From Martelella sp. AD-3 (GTDB taxonomy: Bacteria; Pseudomonadota; Alphaproteobacteria; Rhizobiales; Rhizobiaceae), in contig NZ_CP014275.1 of NCBI RefSeq assembly GCF_001578105.1, positions 1,116,001 to 1,180,000 of the forward strand: 64,000 bases of DNA. Reading direction: 5' to 3'. A program made the translations under genes and the position numbers. Below, one piece after another: positions 56,688 through 64,000 of this stretch; the first letter of the stretch is position 1; each line of letters starts with the position of its first letter. The notes under the pieces were generated by a model. The model was not told the origin of the DNA. It worked only from the letters and a program-made list of their open reading frames with translations, and ran no database searches.

Positions 56688-57749
56688 TCAGGCGGCTGCG
56701 GTTTCGTTGCGGCGCGGCAGGCTTTCGACGAGCGCCCGCCAGGCCGGACGCTCTGCATAGCCTTCCATGCGCTTGCCGAAGAACTGGATGATCATCTCGC
56801 CTGCCGCGTTGAAGGCCTCGACAGAGGTGACGTGGCCGTCGCTCGTCGGCTTGCGCACCAGCCAGGCCTCGGCAATGTGGTCGCGGCGCAGATGCAGGTG
56901 GAAGGTCGGGTCCATGACATTGATCCAGGGCCCCATCTCGACGATCTTCTTGACCGGGCCGGAATGGATCTGCACGATGCCGTTATTGTTGACGAACACC
57001 ATGATCGGCAGGTCCTCATCTTCCGCGGCCTTGTGCAGGAGGGTGGCGACCGCATCATCGGCAAGGCGGAAGGCGTAATCATCGCCGACCGTCGAAATCG
57101 CCGTCTGGCGGTGGACCTTGAGGTCATTCAGCATGCCGAAAAACTGATGCGTGTCGGTCAGCGCCGTCCAGCGGTCGCGCAAAACTTCGACATCGACGGC
57201 CTGCGGGTCGCGGGCGTGATCGGCGTCGTGGGCCTTGATCTCGCCCGTCTCGATCGTCTGGCTATCGTCATCCAGCTTGTGAGCCTCGACGAAGGCGCGA
57301 TAAGCGTCGATATTGGATTTCGGACGCCAATGCACCTTGAAGACGGCGGCGCCGGTGACGTCAAAATATTGCAGGCTCAGCTTTTCACGGCCTTCGTCAT
57401 CCGTCTTGGTGACGGCAAAGGCGTGGGCCCAGCGGCTGGGGAATATCCTGAGGTCGATATTCTCGCCCAGCACCATCGCGGCCTTCTTGCCGTTCTTGAT
57501 GTTTTCGAAGATGCCGATCTTTTCATGGACAGCGCTTTCGTTGCGCGACAGCGCCATGATCTCGCCGAAGCTTTCGGCATGCGCCAGAAGGCGGGAAGGC
57601 TCCGGAGAGATGCGGGTTGCCGTGAGGCCGACTTCCGCGGCAACGAGTTCTGCTTCGGAAATGCCGAGCTGCGAAGCGATGTCGCGCTCGCGCATCTTCG
57701 GGTTGTCACGGCGGAAGGCGCGGATATCCTCGGGTGTCTTGGTCGTCAT
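56688..57749 (-). CDS. hmuS: haemin-degrading factor / cytoplasmic haem-handling protein
   Basis: The 353-residue protein belongs to the HemS/ChuX/HmuS family, which receives imported haem in the cytoplasm and stores or degrades it. Two similar halves are visible, each with a segment of the type VHWRPKSNIDAYRAF and GPWINVMDPTFHLHLRRDHIAEAWLVRKPT. A haem-ligand His in the C-terminal half is likely in that second segment. It lies between hemP (20 bp) and hmuT. Confidence 0.95.
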   Translation of the reverse strand: MTTKTPEDIRAFRRDNPKMRERDIASQLGISEAELVAAEVGLTATRISPEPSRLLAHAESFGEIMALSRNESAVHEKIGIFENIKNGKKAAMVLGENIDLRIFPSRWAHAFAVTKTDDEGREKLSLQYFDVTGAAVFKVHWRPKSNIDAYRAFVEAHKLDDDSQTIETGEIKAHDADHARDPQAVDVEVLRDRWTALTDTHQFFGMLNDLKVHRQTAISTVGDDYAFRLADDAVATLLHKAAEDEDLPIMVFVNNNGIVQIHSGPVKKIVEMGPWINVMDPTFHLHLRRDHIAEAWLVRKPTSDGHVTSVEAFNAAGEMIIQFFGKRMEGYAERPAWRALVESLPRRNETAAA

Positions 57750-57769
57750 CGGTCTCGTCTCGTCTGGTC

Positions 57770-57937
57770 TTACTTGTTCAGAATTAACTTGCCCTGGCGG
57801 GTAATCTTCATGCGGTAGTCGGCGCCCTGGTGGCGAATGATGACCTCATTGCCGCCTTTGAAGAGCGTCTCGCTTTGAAGCACGGGTGCGCCGTTTTCGC
57901 TTGCTTCGGCCCGTCCGGCCGTCTTGTCGTCGTTCAT
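57770..57937 (-). CDS. hemP: haemin uptake protein HemP
   Basis: This 55-residue gene is too short for common ORF limits. It reads MNDDKTAGRAEASENG... and ends in the family core LFKGGNEVIIRHQGADYRMK followed by ITRQGKLILNK. HemP (HmuP) is found as the first gene of haem-uptake operons and is needed for expression of the haem receptor in several rhizobia and Burkholderia. It starts 60 bases downstream of the candidate iron operator and 20 bp before hmuS. Confidence 0.93.
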   Translation of the reverse strand: MNDDKTAGRAEASENGAPVLQSETLFKGGNEVIIRHQGADYRMKITRQGKLILNK

Positions 57938-57987
57938 CCTGGTCGATATTGTCTGTTCGGGTTAAAACTTGAATCTTCGAATCCGGT

Positions 57988-57993
57988 TTTATA
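57988..57993 (-). promoter_or_regulatory. candidate -10 element of the hemP operon
   Basis: TATAAA on the minus strand, about 50 bases before the hemP start and three bases downstream of the palindromic operator, so the operator would lie in the -35 to -10 spacer. Confidence 0.4.
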
Positions 57994-57996
57994 AGT

Positions 57997-58011
57997 TGAC
58001 TCTATTAGTCA
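57997..58011. promoter_or_regulatory. candidate RirA-type iron-responsive operator (IRO)
   Basis: TGACTCTATTAGTCA is a TGA-N9-TCA palindrome (TGACT/AGTCA), the motif found in RirA-controlled iron promoters of rhizobia. It lies between hemP and orf1-tonB and overlaps a TTGACT that could serve as -35 for the plus side, so a single operator may repress both directions when iron is ample. Confidence 0.65.
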
Positions 58012-58126
58012 CCTTTGTCTATCCACGCAATAGACGTTTTCCGAAGTGAGCGGTAGGATGGGGCGTCACCGGGCAGCCCGTCCGCCGCCCGACACTTCCG
58101 ATCCAAAACCGCCGGAGATTTGAGAA

Positions 58127-58570
58127 ATGAAAATTTTCCCATGCGCCGCCGCCGCGCTTTTCGCCCTGTCGCAGCCGATCCTGGCCCAGGAGACCGCCAC
58201 GGGCGATGCCGCCATGCCGGCGGACGAAAAGGCGGGGCTTTCGATCTCGCTCAATGCGCTGGATACGACCGACAATGGCTGCAAGCTGACCTTCCTGGTG
58301 GAAAACAACCTGTCGGCGCCGATCGACAGCCTGCAGGCCGAAGTGGCGCTGTTCGACACGGAGGGCGTCGTTGATCGGCTGACCATGCTCGACTTCCTGT
58401 CGCTGCCGGCCGGCAAGATGCGGGTGCGCCAGTTCGAACTGCCGGGTGCGGGCTGCGACGCGCTTGGCGGCCTGCTGCTCAACGACCTCAAGGTCTGCGA
58501 GGTGGCCGGAGCCGATTGCATGGCCGAGCTTGAAACCGGCTCGAAGGCCGGCATTCCCTTCGACGGTTGA
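58127..58570 (+). CDS. exported conserved protein beside tonB (orf1)
   Basis: The 147-residue precursor has a signal peptide ending near ILA (residue 20). The mature part is a beta-sandwich-like domain with LTFLVENNLSAPIDSLQAEVALFDTEG and LLLNDLKVC; four cysteines after the signal peptide could form two disulfides. A similar gene stands between the haem operon and tonB in R. leguminosarum as I recall. Function unknown; shared iron regulation with tonB is inferred from position. GGAG precedes the ATG by about 14 bases. Confidence 0.8.
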   Translation: MKIFPCAAAALFALSQPILAQETATGDAAMPADEKAGLSISLNALDTTDNGCKLTFLVENNLSAPIDSLQAEVALFDTEGVVDRLTMLDFLSLPAGKMRVRQFELPGAGCDALGGLLLNDLKVCEVAGADCMAELETGSKAGIPFDG

Positions 58571-58640
58571 TCCGCCGGAAGAAAAAAACGCTGCGCGCTC
58601 TGCGCCAAGACCAATAAGACATGCCAAAACGAAGCTGCCG

Positions 58641-60182
58641 ATGACGGATGACAGGGCAATGTTTGCGATGGGTTTGCCGGGCGGCGTCCGCGACGCGGAG
58701 CCGGTGGAGCCCGTTTCGCCTCCGCAAATCGCGGCAAAGGCGGATGCGCCGGTCGTGGCACCTGCGAGCCGCAAGCCCGTCGATCTCGACGCCGTCGTCC
58801 TGGAACTGAAGGCGGCAGCCGGTGTTGCCGCCGAAAAGCCGCAGGAGACAAAGAGCGAGGCTGGCGAGGACGAGCCGGTGCTTGCCGCCGAAGAGGCTGA
58901 CCTCGGCAGCGTCAGCCTGCCGCGCATTGCAGGCGGCAATGCCAGCCCCGAAAAGTCCAGGCGGCTGCCGATGGCCGCGTTCGCCTCGATCCTCATCCAT
59001 GGCGCGGCCTTCGCCATGGCGCTCCATGTCGCCGAGATCATTCCCGAGGCCCCGGCAGAGGAGGGCGGCGTTGTCGTCAGCGTCGTCATGCTCGGCAATG
59101 GCGATGTGGACGCGGCGGCAAGCGGCGCGGAAGAGGCCCGGCCGACCGAAGTCGAGACGCAGCCGGTGCCGGTGGAACAGGCCGTGACCGCCGCGCCGGA
59201 GGCGTTGAGCCCCGCGGCGTCCGAACCCCCGCCGCAGGTCACGCCGGCCGAACAGGCGCCGCCGGCCGAAACGCCGGCTGCGTCGACGCCGGCGCCTGAG
59301 GTGGTTGCCGCCGCGCCGGTCGAAACCGCCGGGGCCCTTTCGACGGACGCCATCGAGACAGCACAGGCGGCGGCGCTTTCGAGCCCTGCGCCGCAGGTGC
59401 TTGCCGTTGCCCCGAGCGAGGCCGCAACCCCTGACGCCGTCGCTCCGGCCGCCCCTGTCGTATCCGGGGCCGCGCCGCCGCCGGATACCGAGATGGTTGC
59501 GCCGCCGGAAATGGCCTATGCGGCGCGATCCGAGGCCGTTGCGGCCGAAGCCCCGCCGCCGGTCGAATCACTTTCAACTGAGATGCCCGAAGTCGAGACA
59601 ATCACGGCTCAGGAAGACGATCCTGAACTGGCCTATGACATAGCGCCGCCGATCCCCGAGCCTTCGCCCTGGGAAACCGAACCCTTGCCGGAAGACCAGG
59701 TTGCCACAAGGCAGGCGGAGGCCGAACGTCGGCAGGCCGAGCAGAGAAGGACCGTTCAGCGCCAGAGCGCCGGGTCCGGCGGGCAATCGGCGCGCGATGC
59801 GCGCCGGGGCTCGGCCAGCGGCACATCTGAGCAAGGCGCGATGCAGGCAGCCGAATCGCGCAGCGGTTCATCAGGAAACGGCGCGGCGGCAATGGCGAAT
59901 TATGCGGGCAGGGTACAGGCACGGCTTGCCCGGTCGGTTGCGGCGGAACGCTATTATCGTGATCTCGGTCCACTCACGACCACGGTGATCATCCGGCTGA
60001 CGCTCAACCGTTCAGGCAATATCACCGCCCTGTCGCTGGCGCGTTCCTCGGGAAACAGCCAGGTGGATGCGGTTGTCCTGCAGCGCGCGCGGGCAGCAGG
60101 CTCTTTCGGACCGTTTCCGGAAAGCTACGCGGGCGCGCAGAAAAGCTTCACCCTGCCAGTCAATCTCACGCTGCGCCGGTAA
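58641..60182 (+). CDS. tonB: TonB-like energy transducer with cytoplasmic extension
   Basis: The 513-residue protein has an N-terminal segment of about 108 residues before its only membrane helix (LPMAAFASILIHGAAFAMALHV), a long Pro/Ala/Glu-rich periplasmic spacer (about 150-360), a Gln/Arg/Ser-rich stretch and the C-terminal TonB domain (YAGRVQARLARSVAAERYY ... VIIRLTLNRSGNITALSLARSSGN). TonB drives outer-membrane receptors for haem and siderophores using ExbB-ExbD, which are not in the window. The start is uncertain: only a weak GAAG precedes ATG 58641. Confidence 0.88.
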   Translation: MTDDRAMFAMGLPGGVRDAEPVEPVSPPQIAAKADAPVVAPASRKPVDLDAVVLELKAAAGVAAEKPQETKSEAGEDEPVLAAEEADLGSVSLPRIAGGNASPEKSRRLPMAAFASILIHGAAFAMALHVAEIIPEAPAEEGGVVVSVVMLGNGDVDAAASGAEEARPTEVETQPVPVEQAVTAAPEALSPAASEPPPQVTPAEQAPPAETPAASTPAPEVVAAAPVETAGALSTDAIETAQAAALSSPAPQVLAVAPSEAATPDAVAPAAPVVSGAAPPPDTEMVAPPEMAYAARSEAVAAEAPPPVESLSTEMPEVETITAQEDDPELAYDIAPPIPEPSPWETEPLPEDQVATRQAEAERRQAEQRRTVQRQSAGSGGQSARDARRGSASGTSEQGAMQAAESRSGSSGNGAAAMANYAGRVQARLARSVAAERYYRDLGPLTTTVIIRLTLNRSGNITALSLARSSGNSQVDAVVLQRARAAGSFGPFPESYAGAQKSFTLPVNLTLRR

Positions 60183-60191
60183 AGGGACCGC

Positions 60192-61052
60192 TCACGCACT
60201 GCCGATTGTGCGCTGCAGACCCTGCAGCGCCGGCTGATAGTTCGGGTTCAGCCTCTTGGCTTGCTGATAATAGGAGGCCGCCTTGGTGAAATCGCCCTGG
60301 CGCTCGAAGATCAGGCCGAGATTGGCCCAGCTTTCGGCGTTCTGCTGGTCGAGCGCCAGCGCCTTGTCGAAATCGGCGCGGGCGTTCTGGTCGTCATTCA
60401 GCGCCAGATAGGAGACGCCGCGACCATTATAGGGCTGCGGGGCCTTCGGCGAGAGCGAGATCGCCTTGGAGAAATCGGCGATCGCCAGCTCCTGCTGGCC
60501 GCGCTGCTGGTAGATCAGGCCGCGATTGTGATAGGCGCGCGCATCGGTCGTGTTGAGCTGGATCGCTCGCGTGAAATCGTTGAACGCATCGTTCTGCTGG
60601 CCGGCCTCGCGGTAGAGATTGCCGCGCCCGATATAGGCGACGTCATAGTTCGAATTGATCTGCAGGGCCCGGTTATAGTCGTTCAGCGCATCCATCCGCT
60701 GGCCGAGACTGCGCTCGATCAGCGCGCGGTTGGCATAGGCCTGGTAGTAATTCGGGTTGAGCGCGATCGCCTTGTTGAAGTCTTCCATCGCGCGCCGGTC
60801 CTCGCCGGCCCGGCCATAGGCGGCGCCGCGCACATTATAGGCTTCCGGATCGTTGGGGTTGGCGGCGATCACATTGGTCAGGGATGCGATGTTCTGCTCC
60901 GAACCCTGAGTCGCGTCGATCGAGACGACGTTCTGGTTCATCATCTGGGAGCTCTGGCAGGCAGCGAGCATGCCGACGGCCCCGAAGAGGAGGGCGAGCC
61001 TCAGCTTCCGGCCGGCGCCTGTCATGAATGTGCCAGCAGTCATCTCAGTCAT
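60192..61052 (-). CDS. TPR-repeat lipoprotein
   Basis: The 286-residue precursor has a lipobox LAAC (Cys32) followed by about six tetratricopeptide repeats (units such as AYANRALIERSLGQRMDALNDYNRALQIN), which form a scaffold for protein contacts. NlpI-like architecture suggests a role in envelope homeostasis, but this is inference. It ends 9 bp from the convergent tonB and precedes rpsU-side sequence by 147 bp. Confidence 0.88.
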   Translation of the reverse strand: MTEMTAGTFMTGAGRKLRLALLFGAVGMLAACQSSQMMNQNVVSIDATQGSEQNIASLTNVIAANPNDPEAYNVRGAAYGRAGEDRRAMEDFNKAIALNPNYYQAYANRALIERSLGQRMDALNDYNRALQINSNYDVAYIGRGNLYREAGQQNDAFNDFTRAIQLNTTDARAYHNRGLIYQQRGQQELAIADFSKAISLSPKAPQPYNGRGVSYLALNDDQNARADFDKALALDQQNAESWANLGLIFERQGDFTKAASYYQQAKRLNPNYQPALQGLQRTIGSA

Positions 61053-61199
61053 ATCCGTCCCTCGTTTCGTGTCTCGTCGCGCGCAAATTGCAGACGCGCG
61101 GGCATCGTTACCGTCGCAAGGTAAATATCTAGCAAATAAAAAGGCGGGGGCCTACGCTCCCGCCATCACAACATGTTCAATGTGCCGAAATAACGACAA

Positions 61200-61412
61200 T
61201 CAGCGCGAAACCAGACCTTCGCGGATGGCGCGCTTGCGGGCCAGCTTGCGCACGCGGCGGATCGCCTCGGCCTTTTCGCGGGCGCGCTTCTGCGAGGGCT
61301 TCTCGTAGAAATCACGCATCTTCATTTCGCGGAAGATGCCTTCGCGCTGCATTTTCTTCTTCAGAGCGCGGAGAGCCTGGTCAACATTGTTGTCGCGGAC
61401 AAGTACTTGCAC
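61200..61412 (-). CDS. rpsU: 30S ribosomal protein S21
   Basis: The 70-residue basic protein matches bS21: [31 protein letters not shown] and [24 protein letters not shown]21 helps mRNA start-site binding on the 30S subunit. The gene is monocistronic or leads the TPR lipoprotein gene. Confidence 0.97.
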   Translation of the reverse strand: MQVLVRDNNVDQALRALKKKMQREGIFREMKMRDFYEKPSQKRAREKAEAIRRVRKLARKRAIREGLVSR

Positions 61413-61775
61413 GTGTATCCCGTTCCTTAAATTTCGTTGGTGTCGTTCAGCCTGGCAAATACTTGCGCGTCAGGCAGTGTTGCTTGTCATCGTCGGGTTC
61501 TGCCCGACATTTGGCGTCGCGGATATCAGATTTCGGCGGTGAAGTCCAGCCCCCGCGCGCTGGATAGCAGGCGATTGCGCCCGTTTTGCCGCAGAAGCCG
61601 CAGGTTCGAAACGCGGCGCGTCGTTAGCGCGCTTGCCGTCCGCGCGCAACCCCGAAAATTCCGATGTCGAGCGCAGGCGGCAAAAGCGTCGCAAAAAGGA
61701 CGTTGCGTCACTTTCCGATTTGCGATTGGTATAGGGTAAGGACAAACAGGTAAGCCGGCCCGAGGGAGCATTTAG
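61413..61775. other. divergent intergenic region rpsU-soxB
   Basis: No gene was recognised in these 363 bases. A TCGGG-TTCTG-CCCGA hairpin lies near 61492-61508. TATAGG at about 61730 could be a -10 for soxB, but the -35 spacing is poor. Confidence 0.4.
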
Positions 61776-63029
61776 ATGCGCAAATATTCCGTTTTCGCCC
61801 TGGCGCGCGAGGCCATGCGGCACCATACGGGCTGGGAAAAGCACTGGACCTCGCCCGAGCCGAAGCCGGAATACGACGTCATCATCATCGGCGGCGGCGG
61901 CCACGGCATGGGCGCGGCCTACTATCTCGCCAAGGAACACGGCATCACCAATATTGCCGTGATCGAAAAAGGCTGGGTCGGCGGCGGCAATACAGGGCGA
62001 AATACCACCATCGTGCGCTCCAATTATCTCTATGACGAGAGCATGGATATCTACGAGCATTCCCTGAAGCTCTGGGAAGGCCTCGCGCTCGATCTCAACT
62101 ACAATGTCATGTATTCGCCGCGCGGCGTGATGATGCTGTCGCACAACGAGCATGACCGCCAGTCCTTCAAGCGTCACGTCCACGCCAACCGGCTCTACGG
62201 CATCGACAATGAATGGCTGACGCCGGTCCAGGCGAAGGAATACTGCCCGCCGCTCGATATCGCGGCGACCGCGCGCTATCCGGTCAATGGCGCGGCCCTG
62301 CAGCGGCGCGGCGGCACGGCGCGCCACGATGCGGTTGTCTGGGGGTATGGCCGCGCGGCCTCCGACCGGGGCGTGCATATCATCCAGAACTGCGAGGTGA
62401 AGGGCATTCGTCGCGGGCCGGACGGGGCCGTTGCCGGGGTCGAAACCTCGAAGGGCTTTATCGGCGCGAAGAAGATCGGCGTTTCGGCTTCGGGCCACAA
62501 TTCCGTGGTGATGGCGATGGCCGATGTCCGCCTGCCGCTCGAAAGCCAGCCGCTGCAGGCGCTCGTCTCCGAGCCGCTGAAGCCGATCTTTCCCTGCGTC
62601 GTCATGTCGAATTCGGTGCATGCCTATATCTCGCAGTCCGACAAGGGTGAACTCGTCATCGGCGCGGGCACAGACCAGTATAATTCCTATTCCCAGACCG
62701 GCGGCCTGCAGATCATCACTCACACGCTCGATGCCATCTGCGAGCTTTTCCCGATCTTCCGCCGGGTGAAGATGATGCGGCAATGGGGCGGGATCACCGA
62801 CAACACGCCGGACCGCTCGCCGATCCAGAGCGTGACGCCGGTTCCGGGGCTCTTCGTCAATTGCGGCTGGGGCACGGGCGGTTTCAAGGCGACGCCGGGG
62901 TCTGCCCACCTCTTCGCCCATCTGATCGCCAGGGGCGAGCCGCACAGGCTTGCCGCCGGGCTGACGCTTGACCGCTACCGCACCGGCCGCCTGATCGACG
63001 AGGCGGCGGCCGCCGCCGTCGCGCATTGA
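61776..63029 (+). CDS. soxB: sarcosine oxidase subunit beta
   Basis: SoxB is the flavin subunit of heterotetrameric sarcosine oxidase, which demethylates sarcosine to glycine with tetrahydrofolate and oxygen. The 417-residue protein begins RKYSVFALAREAMRHHTGWEKHW and has the FAD motif IIGGGGHGMGAAYYLA, WVGGGNTGRNTTIVRSNY including the flavin-linking region, and the C-terminal NCGWGTGGFKATPGSA. It begins the sox cluster, followed by an unusual hydrolase gene. Confidence 0.96.
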   Translation: MRKYSVFALAREAMRHHTGWEKHWTSPEPKPEYDVIIIGGGGHGMGAAYYLAKEHGITNIAVIEKGWVGGGNTGRNTTIVRSNYLYDESMDIYEHSLKLWEGLALDLNYNVMYSPRGVMMLSHNEHDRQSFKRHVHANRLYGIDNEWLTPVQAKEYCPPLDIAATARYPVNGAALQRRGGTARHDAVVWGYGRAASDRGVHIIQNCEVKGIRRGPDGAVAGVETSKGFIGAKKIGVSASGHNSVVMAMADVRLPLESQPLQALVSEPLKPIFPCVVMSNSVHAYISQSDKGELVIGAGTDQYNSYSQTGGLQIITHTLDAICELFPIFRRVKMMRQWGGITDNTPDRSPIQSVTPVPGLFVNCGWGTGGFKATPGSAHLFAHLIARGEPHRLAAGLTLDRYRTGRLIDEAAAAAVAH

Positions 63030-63037
63030 GGCCCGCC

Positions 63038-63874
63038 ATGCTCTGGACCGTCAGCAACAAGACAGAAACGAGTGCAGGCACGGTTGCCTGGGGTTCGTCC
63101 GGCGAGGGGCCGCCGCTGGTGCTGGCCCATGGCTGGCCGTGGTCGTCCTTTTCCTGGCACCGGATGATCCTGCCGCTCTCAAAAGCCTATACCTGCTATT
63201 GGTACGACATGCCGGGGTTTGGCCGCTCGGCCAAGGATCCCGGACAGGCGACCGGTCTCGATGTGCAGGGGCTTGTCTTCAGGGAGATGGTGGAATTCTG
63301 GGAGCTCGACCGGCCGAGCGTCTTTGCCCATGATTTCGGCGGCGCGGTGACGCTTAGGGCCAATCTCCTGCATGATGTCGCCTTTGCCGATCTTCTGTTG
63401 ATGAACGTCGTGGCTGTCAGCCCCTGGGGATCTGAATTTTTTGAACATGTCAGCCGTCATATCGATGCCTTCACGCCGCTGCCGCCGCATATCCATTCGG
63501 CCATTGTCGCCGCCTATATCCGCAGCGCGCTGGTGAGCGAGCTGGACGAGCACGAGCTGCATGAACTCGCCTCGCCCTGGCTGACGCCCGAGGGGCAGGC
63601 GAGCTTCTACAGGCAGTTCGCCCAGGCAGACGAGCGTTTCACCGACGAATTTGCCGACAGGCTGAAGACGATCGACTGTCCGGTCACCGTGATCTGGGGC
63701 GAGAAGGACCCGTGGATCCCGATCTCGCGCGGCCACCAGCTTGCCGGCGCCATCGGCGTCCAGCTTCATGCGCTTGAAGGCGTCGGCCATATGCCGCAGC
63801 TGGAGGCGCCGCGTCCGCTGCTCGACATGATCCTCTCCTTGCCTGAAGCCCTGCCCGAACTGGAAGGGAACTAG
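63038..63874 (+). CDS. alpha/beta hydrolase, Asp-nucleophile type
   Basis: The 278-residue protein has the alpha/beta hydrolase fold with the oxyanion motif HGWPWSSFSWHRM, the nucleophile elbow AHDFGGAV, in which the nucleophile is Asp as in epoxide hydrolases and haloalkane/fluoroacetate dehalogenases, the acid Asp in GEKDPW and the His in GVGHMPQ. I chose ATG 63038 (GAGG 6 bases upstream). It sits 8 bp after soxB and 3 bp before soxD, so it is in the operon. Substrate unknown; a detoxifying or linked side reaction is speculation. Confidence 0.9.
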   Translation: MLWTVSNKTETSAGTVAWGSSGEGPPLVLAHGWPWSSFSWHRMILPLSKAYTCYWYDMPGFGRSAKDPGQATGLDVQGLVFREMVEFWELDRPSVFAHDFGGAVTLRANLLHDVAFADLLLMNVVAVSPWGSEFFEHVSRHIDAFTPLPPHIHSAIVAAYIRSALVSELDEHELHELASPWLTPEGQASFYRQFAQADERFTDEFADRLKTIDCPVTVIWGEKDPWIPISRGHQLAGAIGVQLHALEGVGHMPQLEAPRPLLDMILSLPEALPELEGN

Positions 63875-63877
63875 AAC

Positions 63878-64000
63878 ATGCTGCTGATCCACTGTCCCTA
63901 TTGCGGCGAAGCGCGAAGCGAGCTGGAATTTGCCGCCGCCGGCGAAGCCCATATCGCCCGGCCGGAGAATATCGCGGAGATTTCCGACGAGGCGTTTGCG
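63878..64000 (+). CDS. soxD: sarcosine oxidase subunit delta (partial)
   Basis: The first 41 residues are visible before the window ends. MLLIHCPYCGEARSELEF is the conserved zinc-binding start of SoxD, with two of its cysteines in CPYC. GGAAGGG precedes the ATG. soxA and soxG are expected to follow outside the window. Confidence 0.93.
   Translation, partial: MLLIHCPYCGEARSELEFAAAGEAHIARPENIAEISDEAFA

Overview
The window reads as a chromosomal segment of a GC-rich alphaproteobacterium of the order Hyphomicrobiales (Rhizobiales), close to Rhizobiaceae-type genomes. The reasons are the gene orders ybgC-tolQRAB-pal-cpoB-tilS-ftsH-glmM and thrC-M16 peptidase-GNAT, the sulfolipid cluster sqdBDC, the hemP-hmuSTUV operon diverging from orf1-tonB, the TGA-N9-TCA iron motif, an NDUFA12-type complex I gene, and the sarcosine oxidase cluster. 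The genus cannot be fixed from sequence alone. No rRNA, tRNA, CRISPR array, prophage or complete insertion sequence was seen.

Layout. 1-3134 (minus): partial GNAT, M16 peptidase, thrC. 3336-3869: lipoprotein. 3894-7665 (minus): HAD phosphatase and the sulfolipid operon sqdB-sqdD-sqdC. 7861-19109 (plus): ybgC, the Tol-Pal envelope machine, tilS, ftsH, glmM. 19334-25495 (plus): a rhizobial-type hypothetical, a choloylglycine-hydrolase family enzyme, serC (with a structured leader) and serA, an EAL protein and a small gene. 25563-31047: YjhX-type protein (minus), gatB, two GNATs, NDUFA12 family protein, DUF2155 protein, and a pectinesterase-like protein without a signal peptide. 31055-34998 (minus): aat, accC, accB, aroQ, dsbA-like. 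35207-36801 (plus): aminotransferase and GFA-type protein. 36802-37402: an intergenic repeat island with a MITE-like insertion inside a REP palindrome. 37403-40471 (minus): rne. 41191-53674 (mostly plus): amiC, PBP1a, prfB with a programmed frameshift, ileS, lipoprotein, GNAT, tadA (minus), RluB-type pseudouridine synthase, rsmD. 53888-57937 (minus): haem uptake operon hemP-hmuS-hmuT-hmuU-hmuV. 58127-60182 (plus): orf1 and tonB. 60192-61412 (minus): TPR lipoprotein and rpsU. 61776-64000 (plus): soxB, an alpha/beta hydrolase, start of soxD.

How the genes fit together. Much of the window serves the envelope: Tol-Pal, AmiC and PBP1a act in septal peptidoglycan and outer-membrane constriction, GlmM feeds UDP-GlcNAc, SqdBDC makes a phosphorus-free membrane lipid, and AccBC starts fatty-acid synthesis. 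A second group is translation and RNA (TilS, GatB, RF2, IleRS, TadA, RluB-like, RsmD, S21, RNase E). The haem operon and TonB share a divergent promoter region carrying a candidate RirA-type operator.

The best leads outside standard annotation are the MITE-like element with an 11-bp target duplication in a REP, a REP/RIME-like inverted pair whose GAAA-capped hairpins show compensatory changes, a 350-bp patch of foreign-looking codon use inside the ileS editing domain, the predicted cytoplasmic pectinesterase-like protein inside a housekeeping cluster, and the Asp-nucleophile hydrolase lodged between soxB and soxD.
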